Shown here: piece after piece, positions 36,761 to 49,400 of the stretch | Layout of the letters: each line of letters begins with the position of its first letter | Numbering within the stretch: position 1 is the first letter of the stretch | Source of the DNA: Phallus indusiatus | Lineage: Eukaryota; Basidiomycota; Agaricomycetes; Phallales; Phallaceae | DNA length: 64,000 nt | NCBI GenBank assembly: GCA_027605045.1 | Contig: JAQFWX010000014.1 | Location: 1,113,391-1,177,390, forward strand | Direction of reading: 5' to 3' | Made by a program: the position numbers and the translations under genes | Notes under the pieces: generated by a model | Told to the model about the DNA's origin: nothing | The model's database searches: none | Seen by the model: the letters and a program-made list of their open reading frames with translations, nothing else

Positions 36761-39700
36761 TTTTACAGAAAGTGCCCCCCGAGGGCTGTTTTATCGGTGA
36801 CTGGCTGTGAGCTTGCGTTAAAAAGGCTATGCGTACGTTTCATTTTTGATAGAAGGCGTGATCGAACGGGTAAGAATATCAAAGGTCCGACTCGGATGGC
36901 CTTTGGCACGAACACGAGCGCCAAGAGACGAACAGAAATATACCTTAGCTCTGCGTAGTGGCGTCCACGGTCGGTAAGCGCTATAACTTGAACTAAATAT
37001 GACTTGGGTATTGGGCCCTTGTGGCTGGACAGATTTAGATACTACAAAATCTAACCTGAACTGGCTCTAGATTTCATAAAATGATAACTGAGAATACATA
37101 ATTAGCAGCTTAGCATGTTGATGAAAAATACTGAGATGAAATAGTGAGATATGAGAACAGAGTGTTGGGCGTTGATTGATGTCATATTGATGAGCTTTGG
37201 AACTGAAAGTAACCAGCGCATGTTGGCCGCGTGAACAAAAAAGAGATTCGCTCAGTGCTGTCAATGATGGTTGTCTGCGAAAAAGATTGCTCCCGTTCAA
37301 GATTTAGCCAAAATGAGTCCTAAAGCTTAAAGCCTACTGTATCTTGCTTACATAGATAAGTGCGAACCCGATAAAGTGTGATCCAGAATGAATGCACTAA
37401 TGAGGAAAGGCTGTACCATATTTGATATACGGGGTGCGCATGTTGGTCCGCAAACGGTATTGGTGCGTCATCGATATGGGCGAATGGTCGAACTTTGACT
37501 TGCTTTCCTAACGCTTAGAATGTATAAAAGTGACAGGGAAAATATTTTTACGACTTGGTTTAACTTAGTGCTGAATAAACCCATATGAAGATCTCATCAA
37601 CGGCATCGACTGCTATGAGACCATCAAAATAAAAGTGTCAACAAACTGTTAAGAAGGGAATTGGGAAATTTGGACCAAGTTATAACTAAGATGACTCGGA
37701 CAGTAAACGGAAACTTACAGGATAGCTAAGCTGGCATGGGGCTCTCTTTTCAGTCCTCTCACAAGATCTTCCACCCGCCGGCAACAGCGCTTCCTGTTCA
37801 TCACTGTCAGATCGACGTGGGAACCAAGGTAGATAACCAGCGTTCATTTCAGCCTCTCTTCAAAATCAATCAAATTATGGACAGCCGCCGCGAAACCAGA
37901 TTATTGATGCACATTGATCCAGTAAATTTAGACCTAATAATGACATTGATAGAAAGCGGAATAAAGTGTGTAAAAATAATCTAAATCAGGGGCACACCTG
38001 GTCTCTCAGAAAACCTATACTGTCACTGAGTGGCTCAAACGCCAGATAATCTCGTTCAGAGTGTAAATAGGAAGCTCAGGACTGCTCGAACCGGTGGACC
38101 CAGTGAACTGCAGCACGATACCAGAAGGTGAAAGCGACATTACCATCAACATCGGTATGTGTGCCCCGTTTTCTCGATAAAGAGAGTGGGGTGGAAAAGC
38201 TGTGTGTCAATCTTTAGAATGTGTATCTTCCACGAGAGTAATTAGCAGAGGGTTTGCTCTGCTATTTATCGACATTGATTACATACGTTTAATGTTCGTA
38301 AAAGCTCCAAATATCCGAATACGACCGGGCCAATCAAAACCAGTCAGAATATAGGTAGGCAATCTCTCTCTGGAAGTAGTCTTTCCCAAAATTGAATATG
38401 CCGTTTCATCTCCATGATAATCTGTCCGATACTATTCCGATCAATATAGCTTCGACGTCAGTAAAACGTTTTGTACGCCCAAAGCTCAAGTGCGCCTGTT
38501 TTGACAGAAGAAAGTAGATTTTCCGACTATGAATGTGCCGTTGGTCGCTGGAGTGTACTGACCGCCAGTTTTATGAAACAATGCCGGCATATCTAAGCTG
38601 TAAAGAAAGTTTATCAGCATGCCATTAAGTGTTTTGTAAAGGTTGGGAATATCACACAATCTTTGCCGTAGTTAGAACTTGGGGATATCTACTCTTCTCT
38701 AGTGCAAAAGATAAGATTGATCAACTATCACTGATGAGGTAGCGTTACCTATATTTCTCCGAGGCAAAATAAATAACTCTCAATCCTTCTTTAGCCCGAC
38801 GTAAACTATTAGTATCTTGGAGTTGACTGTTGAGCGCTAGCCAGTTAGCCACCGGTGAACGTGGTACACCGTACCGCCAGACAGGCTTCGAGAAGTTGAG
38901 TAGGTGAACGGCCATAAATAAATCACTGCATCCACCGCACTTGAGCTTGAAGCTCGAAGCATCGCAAGTGCTGGTGTGGGTAGAGTTCAAATTTCGGACC
39001 ATCAAATTCACTGATGGGAGTCGGGGATTAGTCATTTTTAGCGCCCCGTGTCATGACTGCCCTCGACAGCAACGCGCACAACTGTTTTTTTGGCCAATGA
39101 CGCTCCATCGACGATACCGTTGCAGTGCACACTGCTATTAGATCTGCAATCAACGAGTTTTCTGCTACTTGGGATCACCCGACTACCTTTCATCACCCTA
39201 TTGGCAACTAATAGTCGGCGGTGTTCTCAGCTGCAGGCCTAGGCGTCATGGGACGAGCAGTGAAATCCTCCAACACTTTCAGCCTGTTGTGGTTTGGTAT
39301 CGATTACAATTACGGAAGAAAATATGTGAAAGCTCATCACCCGAACAAGCAGACGATTTGGCGGACCCGGCGTCGCTTTCTTTAGGATTTTCTTGTGCTG
39401 GGCGGTCACAGAAACTCAGTGGCGGCTTGGTGGCAGGAGTGTATATAAATTAGAGGCCTGGAGCAAGCATGTGATAGTTCAACGCTTCACCGTTCACGCT
39501 TAATAGCCATGAGTTCTCAGCTTGCTGGTTGCCCCGATCGTGCTTCGACAAAAGCGGCGACTAAGCTGCGTGTCTGTATCAATCCAGTCAAATTTCCACT
39601 CTATTCTTGTCAGAGTCGAAGGTGAATTAACTCGGTCGGTCCCAATTCCAGAACGTTCAGCGGACTAACAGGATTTCGCCTGACTGAGACTCTCGGTATG

Positions 39701-40559
39701 CTTCTCGCTGAGCTTCTCATAATAACTTGTTCGCACTACGCCCACTACGCGCCTGGCAAGCGACTCAAGCGCATCCGTTAATGACGCCACGCGACGATAC
39801 CACCGAGAAAAGTCCCTATACATCGGGCCATGGGCCATGGCCTCTGGGACTCATTGATTCACACACACACAGATACACTTCTTCGCAAATGAGTTTATCC
39901 ATATCCCTAATGATTTTCACAGAGCATCAATTATCATTGGATTGTTGCTAGGTCAACCGTTCGCGACTGCCAGGCAAAAGATGTTAAAAGGCTGGACTCA
40001 TAACATACGCCCCTTCGTTGGACGCCAATTCAAAGATTTTTTCATCATCTATCTGGAATAGGTTGTTTTGGAACATGTTATGAGAACGAATTCTATCAAA
40101 TGACAATACAGTTCTTATTTTAAGTGCGACGGTCAGCCAAACCTAATCGGTTCGCGGTGTTCGTTTTTAGATGTTTCCTGCTCCGAGACATAATACATTG
40201 TGCCAACGCTTTTTCCTACATTAAAGACTCCAAAGAAGAAAATAATAACATTGGCGTATACATGAAATTAAGCACAAACATGAACAGAATTAGGTTCCGA
40301 GACATTGATTGATGATAAAAAGAAGTGAGGAACTGATCCTGCTCAGCTCTACATTTGTTGGCTTTATCTAGATCGTACAACCCGTGCATTATTGGTTTAT
40401 ACCTTGGTACATGGCATCTCACCGCGTAATCCCGAGTTTTTAGGATTTCCTTATATGGTGTTGTCGTTCATATTATTCATAACAATTTAGTCGCAAGGAC
40501 GGCGGCGTGCAACAGGTTTTCATGAGACTTAGTTCAGAAACCATCGAAAGCCCATAGAA
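36761..40559. repeat. Long non-coding spacer of unit 1
   Basis: Several stretches match 56.2-58.3 kb in the same order: 37.55-37.85 with 56.6-56.9, 38.5-38.9 with 57.05-57.45, and 39.03-39.65 with 57.55-58.15. No frame is kept between the two copies. It may contain ancient gene remnants beyond recognition, for example 39169-39453. Confidence 0.55.
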
Positions 40560-40800
40560 CACATGGCTTACAAGGAGAATCCAGGTACCATCTCGTGCAG
40601 CAGCATAGTTACCCTCAAGAGCGGAGACGACAAAAACAAACGAGGGCAATATTAACCATCTTCCCCAATTTCACATAAGTCGGTAAAGCCAGGGGCTGAA
40701 CACGGATCTAACCCGAGCCAGGAGATCTTTTCAGCTCATTCATTTTTACACGACAAACTTGGATTATTGCTACCACAGTGCAGGTAACGGCCGAGGAAAA
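40560..40800 (-). pseudogene. DUF6533-like membrane protein remnant
   Basis: Minus-strand reading gives hydrophobic stretches such as VICVFFVFSSAVTCTVVAII and, in another frame, FVFVVSALEGNYA. The same sequence recurs at 58830-59100, where SGMVIITLAIFAVSALEG is readable. It looks like one or two transmembrane exons of a seven-helix protein, interrupted by stops. Confidence 0.4.
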
Positions 40801-41821
40801 AACAAAGAAGACGCAGATGACCTCAGCCGGCCCTATCATTCCCAAGAGATGATATTTGAATTTAACAACCAGAATCTAGTTTAGTGGGAATCATCTATCA
40901 CGACCTCAGGACTAAGTGAAGAAACCTCAAAGCGCAAGTTATTTCCTTGACGTGAGTTGAAGGTAAATGCTGAACTTTCTTTGACAGATAATTTGATAAT
41001 TGAATAGCTCATTACTGAGGCTTTTTCGGCTCAAAGTACCTGCCTTCTTTTCTAATGATGTGTATGGGCTCAAAGTCAAATTTTAAAACTCAAGAAGCTG
41101 CAACGCTTATTGATACCAATTTCGGATGAACGGGATGGAAATTGGCGGATAAATCGACGATCGTGCCATATGTATTGAAGATCTAGTGAGGAATTGCCCA
41201 CGCTGCCACCAGTGAGTTAAGCGTGTAACCGCCGTTGACATAATTCTGACAGTTTCATATGTATACCCACCAGATGAACAGAGGCGAGTTCTCAGTTTTT
41301 TTCGAACTGGTTATATGAAGAAGTTGATGGACCGCCAGGACCTTCACTACGATCATCATAATAATCGGCCATCATGAAACCCTATAATTGTGAGTGCTTT
41401 CGAATTTGGGAAAGGTGCTACAGAGCTACTGACCTAATTAGACAGAACATTGTGAGTAATTGGACAGCGTTGCATACGGGTCTGTTCAAGCAAGTAATAT
41501 AGCCAAACTTCCCACTACCAAAACCTTAAACACCGTTCGCAAAATTACAGGACGGACCCAGCCAGGTGTTAAACTTTTAAGAGCTTCATTAGCCGATTCG
41601 GATTTTCGATTGTCAAGGCACTGGGGTTTTTATTCATACGATGATTGATGAAGACGACTCTTTCGGAAGTATGGCTTAGGCTGCAGTAACTTAATCGCTA
41701 TTTAACGCACCAAATTGACAGCCATTCATCTTATACTTGACCTCAAACACCCAAGCTCCTGAGTTCATCTTACCTTCAGTCGTTTAACAACCCGCCCCCG
41801 TCTCCAAAAAAGATCAACAAT
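40801..41821. other. Spacer before DUF6533 gene, nothing recognised
   Basis: Only short frames without features. The right part probably carries the promoter of the gene at 41822. Confidence 0.4.
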
Positions 41822-43557
41822 ATGGATAATGCTACCTCTATCAACGTATTCGCATCAGAAAAGTCAATTCAAGATGCATATCTAAAGTGGGTTCTATCTC
41901 ATTGCTCAAGCTTTCGATGGTTGTCTTACAGCAAGATGCTAGTTATGCCTACATGCTTGTTTCTGTCAGCGTGTTCGGTGCGTTATCTCACATCCAATTG
42001 CTAATTGAATAGTTCAATAGAAGTGACACTTCATCGACAGCACTCCTTCTTTATACTACGGTGTTGAATATATCACGAGAAGTGATGTACATATGGTTAT
42101 CGCCCAAACCATTCAGTATTCCGACTCTACTTTACGCTTTCACGAGATACGGAATGTTAATCAGTCAAGGTGCTGCCGTTTGGTTGAGTTTTATTGCGCC
42201 AGTAAGTCAATCTATCTTGAGATATATAAACAACACTGACGAAATCTTTTCAGGGAGAAAGGTAAGATATCCATGGCCACGAAAAATGGGAAGCTAACGA
42301 AGGAGAAAGTTTGTGCACTAACCTGGGCAACATCGAAAATGCTACGCTCCTTTTTACATATATTGGTTCCCAGGGTTCGTGTCGAGTATATACAGTGGTT
42401 TGTAACGCTTCTATATTCATCATTAGTAGGCATATTAGTTATTCGCACGTACACGTTGTGTCAAGGGAACAAGGTTATAGCTGGGGTTTTAGCCTTATTT
42501 TTCATGGGAGGGTTTGTTACCAACCTTTATGGTAAGTATCGCCGATGATACACTCATGAATAATTGCGACTTAATTTCTTTTATGGCTTAGGCTACATAT
42601 TGAATAGTGGATGCTCTACAAGGTCGGTAATAAATTTCAAATCATGCCAGTTTGATATCTAATCCTCGAATATCCTCAGCTTCAGTCGTAGGTCTGAAAG
42701 AAGCATACACACGATAATATGTTAAATGCTGTGATATGATCTAGCCAGAGGTCTCATAATGCCTTCTGTCTCTAATATTTGCGTTCTTTCAACGGAATCA
42801 CTTGTATTTTGGGTTTGCCTGTGGAAGATTTGGGGTACATGGAAGTTAAAGGGCGAAACTGGCATTCGAAGAAACAATGACCTTGTTTCGATGATGCTCA
42901 GACAGGGTAGGCTTAAATCATATGCTTAGTGAATTTATCTTTTATAGGGAAATGCAGTTCTGTCGCAGTTTTGGTACGTTTAAACTGTTACGTACATTTA
43001 ATTCGTCAGAACGCTCATTTTCACCTTCCGACAAAGCTTCGTGGTTGTTTTCACCAACGCTCTTACAATCGTTGATCTAGTAAATCCAAACTCAACTCCG
43101 ATCACTGCTAATTTTCTGAATTTATTCTCTTTCTCAGATCAGATTGAAAACCGTACGTACAATCTGTGTTGAACCAAGTGTGGTTCTACTGATCCAATTT
43201 AAATTGAAATTAAATATCATGTTAGGATGCAATAGGTATCTCGGGAAATTTTCAACACGGGTATGGTCCATCCTTCTCGTCCTTGACCATGACGTTCATC
43301 TTTGTGTTATATAAAGCTTTTCGACGATTTTGATCACCAATTTTACTTTGGATCTTCGTCAACGAAATTCGGCAGTCATTGAAACTACGAATGTAACGCT
43401 ACCGACCATTCAATTTCGAAGCTTGGTGGAATATGTACATCGATCTATTACCGTAGAAATGGGCGATCATGAAAACGTCAGCGGGATGATAGACGACAAT
43501 CTCGGTGTGCCGGAAGGATTTTCGGACGCTGAAGTTGGACGCGGAGAATTGGCCTAA
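41822..43557 (+). CDS. DUF6533-type seven-helix membrane protein, copy 1
   Basis: A basidiomycete-specific family of GPCR-like integral membrane proteins of unknown function. The start is MDNATSINVFASEKSIQDAY. The family's signature region reads STALLLYTTVLNISREVMYIW, then PTLLYAFTRYGMLI. Further helices appear in LVIRTYTLCQGNKVIAGVLA and LIFTFRQSFVVVFTNALTIV. The last helix runs into STILITNFTLDLRQRNS, matching the usual end of the seventh helix. The cytosolic tail (VTLPTIQFRSLVEYVHRSIT) is shared with copy 2 at 49401-51145. Most of about seven introns were placed by eye. I see no obvious break, but not every join was checked. Confidence 0.7.
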
Positions 43558-43837
43558 GGTGATCGCACTCACTTTCGGGATGCATGGCTAGTCAGTTTAG
43601 TATCCAAAATTTGATCAATCTTAAAAAGTATATATTTATACCGTCAAGGTACCAATGTCGGACATGCGGCAAGACTGGTCTGACCAACGTTATAATTCCA
43701 AGCCTGAGAAAGTAAAGGAATGATTCGGATAGAAACATGGGTTTGTAATACAAACACTCGATAATCTCGTAATATTGAAAACGTTGTATTAATTATTCGG
43801 AAGCTTGAGATGTATTTTATTTTGTGCGACAGCTTTG
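43558..43837. other. Short spacer between repeat units 1 and 2
   Basis: No feature seen. Boundary region where the order of unit elements starts again. Confidence 0.4.
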
Positions 43838-44925
43838 TCAAACTTGAAAAGCGGAGGTGAATGAAAAAAAAAACTGACTTACAATACTTACAAACTCCGA
43901 CCTTATATCGGCACGCACGTCACACGCATCACACTTGCGACATGAAACTTGTGGATGTCGAGCTTTTTGACTATCCACCCGGTAGTCAACGTAACGATAC
44001 GGCTTTCTATTTTCCTCCGAATATCCACAACTCGGGTTTTGCTTGTTCCCTCTTAGAGGGAACTCCGATGCGACGCTGGAGGTTTCTGGTTCCTTTGGAA
44101 ATGGAACTACAGCGGGATGCTCTACTGTTCCGGTCGCACGGGTCTTAAAGTCTTCTCGCAATTCGTTTGTAGAGACCAGGCACTCATTTAACTCTTCTTC
44201 CTCGTTTTCCACTTTCTTGGGGGAGTTTTGCCGGTGGGAACAGTGGTGGATTTTTCCTTTACAGAGGTGGGAACTGGAGTCATGGTTCGCGAGTACCTGG
44301 TGTTTTTGTTGAGTCGTGTTTTGCAATGGCGAACCTATCAACACCCTGATTGTTCTTAACCCCAGAACTAGATCCCTGCTCCGATAATTGATCCATGTCA
44401 GCGATGAATGTTATATCAGTAACGTGCACGAAACAAGCGAAATACGCGTCTTACGGAACATAGGCCCTTGGGGCACATTTCCTACATTTTCGGTGGTCAT
44501 CCCCTGGGGATTCATATCTACGTCTATTCTACGAGGTCCCCATACGAATCCTAATTCAAAATCGAATATGGGCGGTGGTAGTTCGTTCTAAAAATACGTG
44601 TCAATACACCCATACGCATGATCTGAGCAGAAGATGGCGGGGGCTGGATTGGGTGCAAGTCCGGGTGGAGGTGTGAATCATCTTCTACAGCAGTGCTTTG
44701 GGTTGGGAAGTGATAGGTGATGTGGCACATTATTTGGAGAGTAAGACTGTAGAGCTGGATCACGAGGGTTGGGTGGGCTTGTCGTACAGCATAATCCCCA
44801 CGTATTATACATGCAGAGAAGGCAACTTCCTCGGTGATGAACGTAATGTGTTGAAAAAAAAAAACGCTTACGACAAGATGATATGCATTCATTTGGATTG
44901 TATTTCATTACGGTGTCGATCATCT
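43838..44925 (-). pseudogene. Repeat X, copy 2 (168-codon open frame, origin unknown)
   Basis: The minus strand is open over 43838-44344 and includes NELREDFKTRATGTVEHPAV and SCGYSEENRKPYRYVDYRVD; the frame begins at TTG. A second block at 44551-44925 reads MYNTWGLCCT, as in copy 1. An alternative reading starts at an ATG near 44396 (MDQLSEQGSSSGV) and would need an intron. Copy 1 keeps neither frame, which argues for a decayed gene. No domain recognised. Confidence 0.3.
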
Positions 44926-46254
44926 AACCTTTAACATATGATACACCGTCAATGTCTGATACAGGCGATGTCCGTGTCTTCCGAGCACTCATGCTCTCAG
45001 GCCTCAGAACTGGGCTGGTGCTGAACAAAGCAAAAACTATAAACGTTAAATGGAACTGGTCTTAAGTAGTCAGGGTATAGCGAAGTCCAGAGTTGGGAAG
45101 AAAGGGGAGTATCGGTGAAAAAGGATGCAGTTGGACGGTCAAGCGCGTCACGCTTCCGAGTCACTCAATGCACACCTTCACCGCATCCAGCGGTCTGAGA
45201 CCCCTATACTTGCCCCAAATGTGCCACGAGATGCAAAACTGCTATTCATCTCCTCCTACACTGCCCCGCATACCGAGACACCGAAGGAATGATGCGTAAA
45301 ACCTTGCCTTTCTACCTCTGCAATCTGCGCGGACTATTGAGCGACGAAAGGTGCTTCTCGGCCCTTTGGGCCTACGGTATCGCTTACCTCGACGGGACGG
45401 GACGACTAACTCAACAGTATGGCTTTCTCACTGCAGGAACAGCGCCGGCGCCCAGAAACGAGACAGGGCAGCAGAAACGAAGAAACGAGACAGCACAGAA
45501 AAAGCTTATTCGAAGGACTTGTCACAACCCAATCACGGGAAAAGATGCATAGTTTGACATGTATGTCTGACATGAGGTAACCCGATGGACAATCAAATTG
45601 ATCCAAAAAAGAAACCGGAGTTGAGCCAATAACATTAATCGTAGTATAACCGTGTTTTATCGCGTTACCATCTATTTTATGGCACCTCATCCGACCTCAT
45701 CGCATTCTATGCGGAACAAGATCATGGACTCTCAGCTCGAATCTTGGTTATGATTGGTTAATCTGGACGCCATATGTCAGAATGATACAAGCTACACTTG
45801 CTGCAATTCTGTTAGAGAATTTAGGTAAAACAGTGCATTGCAAAGCATAAAAATTTTCTGAGCCAAAAAGGAATAGAAAGGGACGACATGTCAGAAAAGG
45901 GTTACATTTTTTCACGGGAGCGCGATGATGGTGAGAAAAATTAGCGTTATATGTATAACAGATCCTATGAGACTTTGGTTGACTTCTTACTTCCGTCTTA
46001 CTTCCGGCTCGGCTTCGACTTCCTAAGCGAATGAGAGATGTCCTGCGTCTTTTCTCTAATCAATTTTTTTTTCTCCCTCGCGCGCGAGTCAAAATGATTT
46101 TTATGAATTTCCTTGTTTCTTGCCTAACCTTCTTCACGCCATCATAAAAGCTCAATGGTCATTTTCGAATTTTTTATTACGCCGCCAGAGCTCCTCAATA
46201 TTTTGCTTCTCGCAACAGCATTACTTTCTATTTCCAACAATTGAAGCCTGCTAG
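44926..46254. repeat. Spacer upstream of SLGLI plus copy 2
   Basis: 44890-45110 matches 30.7-30.95 and 59.57-59.72 kb. 45.1-46.1 kb contains short frames without recognisable features. 46136-46254 is the diverged copy of the promoter region described at 32101. Confidence 0.5.
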
Positions 46255-47244
46255 ATGACTACGTCTACGGACTACGGTGGGTGACGACATCTCAAGAAAA
46301 CGTTAAAGCCGCTGACATGCGACCAGAGGTATCCAATCCGAAATCTTCTCCAGCAAGTATTGGCGCTGTTTACGGCATTTCCCCTATCTCGAGATCTGCT
46401 CTTGCCACTCCTACTGTGGCGGTCAATGTCAGTGTACATACCCCTCCTTACACTTCTTTCATCTCAGTCCTCGCTCATGTTATTGTCTTTATCAGACGAC
46501 GTCGAGTCCGATTGATCCAGCTGTCGTATGCGATGGTGTATGCGTAGGTGGAATCATTTTTGCTGCAGTAGGTGAGAGCCTTAACAAGCAATGAGTATCT
46601 CTCTATTCACCGAGCAATTCCCAAACACACTTACTTGGCAGTGATATGCATCGTACTTTTACTTTCTTTGGGCTTCACTTGTAGGGGCCGTGACAGGTGG
46701 TCTAGAAATTACGGTCAGCGAAGAACCAATTCCTCAGCGGTGGTAACCGTAACAAGTCTCAGCCCCAACAGGTTGGTTTCATCTTATTTTCTAGATCTTT
46801 TCTGTTATGAGTTTCCCTAGATCACAGGCGTCAAGTTCTCATGAGCTGCCAGCCGTTCCTCCTCACCTTGAAGACACCCTCCCACCGTCATACGACAACG
46901 TTCGCGACCTTCCTTCCGACAATGTGACTGGCGATCAATTGTCTACTGTGACGCTCACAAACTCCAGCTTGGAATTGGAACTAACATCAGTAACGTCTCT
47001 GAATTCAATCGGCTCCGGTGAACTGTCCATACCTCCTGCGCCTGTTATTTCGACCATTCCACTCCCTCCTATTGACGAATACAGTTATCATCCTCAATAC
47101 AATACAATTCCTTTCAATTACGAAAATCATATCGGCATACACCCCTGGTCTGCGCCGGTTGATGCACAAAGCCATGAGAACGAGGACGATAGCTTGAATT
47201 CAAACACGGAACCGACTGGAAGCTTGGGATTGATCTTGGGATGA
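46255..47244 (+). CDS. SLGLI-family single-pass membrane protein, plus copy 2
   Basis: Five exons (46255-46276, 46327-46427, 46496-46571, 46642-46771, 46821-47244) give 250 residues with frame kept. Features: VVCDGVCVGGIIFAAV continuing across the intron as VICIVLLLSLGFTCRGRDRW, then YGQRRTNSSAV, SSSHELPAVPPHLEDT, a Ser/Thr stretch, PPAPVISTIPLPP, and the end TGSLGLILG. It is the most diverged plus copy (for example NYENHIGIHPWSAP versus NYENHTIIQPWSAP in copy 1), yet every motif and intron is kept. This argues that the protein is under selection. Function unknown. Confidence 0.75.
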
Positions 47245-48116
47245 TGCGGCAGAAGGGTCGTTTTGCTTTACAGCGGAAAGAAGATTAAACAAGGTCACGT
47301 GGGAATCGCGAGTTTGGGATAGCAATATATTTATGTTATGGAACTTGATGAGAACAGAAAAGGGGAGATCGTAGTGCGTGTATGTAAGCACACCTGGAAG
47401 CCAGAATTTTTTGTAAGCTTCGTGAAAGCTTCGTGATAAACTTAAATATTATGTTAGCAAGTAAATACAGGTGATCATATATTTATACTCATACCTATAC
47501 CGTCGTTGATGGTATCTGCACCATAAGGCAAGACATGTGGATGTGACCAGCAGATGACTATCGATTAAGGCTCACACAGCAATGAACGATGTTCTGTTGT
47601 TATTGACAAAAGAATTCAAAATCTATACATAGCTATACCCGTCTTGCCGCAACCTATTGGGGGTCAGTCCTAGTAGAGAAAAAGGTGTAGAAGCTTTTAC
47701 AATGAGAACCAATTAATCATTGGTCAAACCCAGAAGATGGATGCTTAACGGATAACGCTGAGTCTAGGTATGACTCTCGGATACCCGACTTGCTATCAAC
47801 ACCGCAAGGACGGCAAATGTAAGTTGTCAGGTATGGCCGATGGCTTGTTGAAGTGAAACAGTCATCGAGATCCGTATAGACGTTCTAGCTGCACCGGGCT
47901 GAGTCTTAGTGTACTAATGCTGTGTGTACAGGTTGAGATGAAAGCGAAGGTTCTATCAACGCGCCCACAAGAGTTCACGCGGTCACCGTGACACCATGAT
48001 GTCACTCTCCTGACATTCTCTCCCATCCACGCGTCGACTGGTCTCAGTGAAAGTTTCCACGCGTGCCATTTTCGTGAAGCCGGGACCTTGCAAAATGCCA
48101 TATGTAATTGATTTTA
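47245..48116. repeat. Unit spacer after SLGLI plus copy 2
   Basis: Matches the spacers after plus copies 1 and 3. The similarity runs to about 48080, that is to within 40 bp of the RPC9 start codon, so the RPC9 promoter lies in or next to repeat-derived DNA. Confidence 0.55.
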
Positions 48117-48793
48117 ATGGAGGTAAGTATCTTGTTTGTGAACTAAACTTCATTTTCTGTCTCTGAGGAACAAAATTTCTCACATAAACCAGGTTGTAAA
48201 TCCCCGTGCGCATCTGCTATCAAACTTTGAAATCCTGGCCTTACTCCGTGAACTCGAGCAAGAACAGTTAGCTGAAATCAGAGCGGCTCTCTCCTTCCAA
48301 AAAGAAAAGGAAACAGCGCTTCAGCAACAAAACGGCAATATTAATAGCAAGGATGATGACCCGGAGTTCAGTACATTTGTATCTCATCAGCCCCCCATAC
48401 CCGAAGTTTGTAAAAACTTGCGAACTGTGGAATTTGAGGTATGTTATTCCATTTGAATACTATTTGATCAAGGTGTATTTATTTTTTGTTCCCTTGGCTT
48501 TGTCGCCAGGCTATTGCACATCTTACGGCTCCTTTCCAGCCCACCACGCCCAAGTGCGAGCGGCATCACCTCGCTCACCAGAAGCTTACGAAAATACGGC
48601 CTTACCAAAGCTGAAAAACTTCAGATTGTAAATATTGCTTCTACTCAGGCAGTGGAACTGTATGTTGTATGCGATACCTTCCTCATTCATTGTAAATACG
48701 TTTTCTCGGTTTGACCTGCTCCCTTAATAGATAGTGGAAGAACGCGAAGAACGACTAAATCACACCGTGGACGAAATATTAGAAACTCTTTGA
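48117..48793 (+). CDS. RPC9: RNA polymerase III subunit RPC9/C17, with apparent frameshift
   Basis: This subunit (Rpb4-like) forms the Pol III stalk with RPC8 and is needed for initiation. Exon 1 (48117-48122) codes ME. Exon 2 (48193-48438) codes VVNPRAHLLSNFEILALLRE to CKNLRTVEFE. Exon 3 from 48510 starts AIAHL in frame, but the conserved continuation SSPPRPSAS and KYGLTKAEKLQIVN lies one base out of frame, so translation as written stops 36 codons later. The last part VELYIVEEREERL ends ETL with TGA at 48791-48793. One inserted base near 48525 would explain it. I could not find alternative splice sites that repair the frame. It is either an assembly error or a pseudogene. Confidence 0.82.
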
Positions 48794-48877
48794 CAGAAAC
48801 ATTCGGGGGCCAGATTATGTACACATTTGAATAACATGGATATTTCTCTTTCTCTCTGACATGTGTCGTTCTTAAAG

Positions 48878-49056
48878 ATGGGGATGAAGAAATTTTACTC
48901 GATGTTGAATATCCCGAGCACAGTCAAGCAGAGCCTGAACAAGACTTGGCGGAGGAGGAAGAGGAACAGATGGCGTGGAATCATGACGACGATGGGTTTG
49001 TGGATGATGGAGGCGGATTGGAGGGCGATTTAGAAGCTGGGGATGAAGCCGACTAG
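48878..49056 (+). other. Acidic open segment after RPC9
   Basis: After a cttaaag acceptor-like site the plus strand reads DGDEEILLDVEYPE, then a run of glutamates and DDDGFVDDGG, ending GDEAD with a stop at 49054-49056. The composition looks like an acidic C-terminal tail. It may be a 3' exon of RPC9 that is no longer joined, because the RPC9 frame stops at 48793, or the remnant of another gene's end. No ATG exists in this frame. Confidence 0.35.
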
Positions 49057-49400
49057 GATGAGTGCACGTTGGCGCAGAACCCACTGAAGTTTAACGACTT
49101 GCATCAATTTCAGAACCCTTTGCTTATACCGGACTTAATTCATGCACATATCACCACACCAATATGAAAGGGCCGGAAACGCGCAGTATCCTTTATACTT
49201 TAATGAATCCAAATTTTAGTCGAGAGGAGGATAGAAAACATTATTTCCGTGTCTAAAGTGCTACAATACCTCGCTGTGATCAATAACTTCGCCCAGGGGG
49301 TGACAGTCGCGCACATAGGCTAAAAGAATGTATTTGCTCGAAGTTTGTTGACAGAATGACAAATATTGGCTGTCCAGCATGCCAAAGGTAAGCGCAATTA

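Larger units (their letters stand above)
28440..43600. repeat. Segmental repeat unit 1 (about 15 kb)
   Basis: The order of elements here (decayed minus-strand repeat X, SLGLI plus, NLR-type remnant, SLGLI minus, long spacer, DUF6533 remnant and gene) recurs at 43.9-59.4 kb. Shared stretches occur along the whole length, for example around 28.9/44.2, 30.7/45.0, 32.2/46.3, 33.8/47.9, 34.8/54.3, 36.1/55.5, 37.75/56.8, 39.3/57.8 and 40.6/58.9 kb. Similarity was judged by eye; identity values were not computed. Confidence 0.7.

Noticed and set aside
38745..39035. 96-codon minus-strand frame in the unit 1 spacer
   Set aside because: The homologous stretch in unit 2 (about 57.3-57.6 kb) does not keep the frame.
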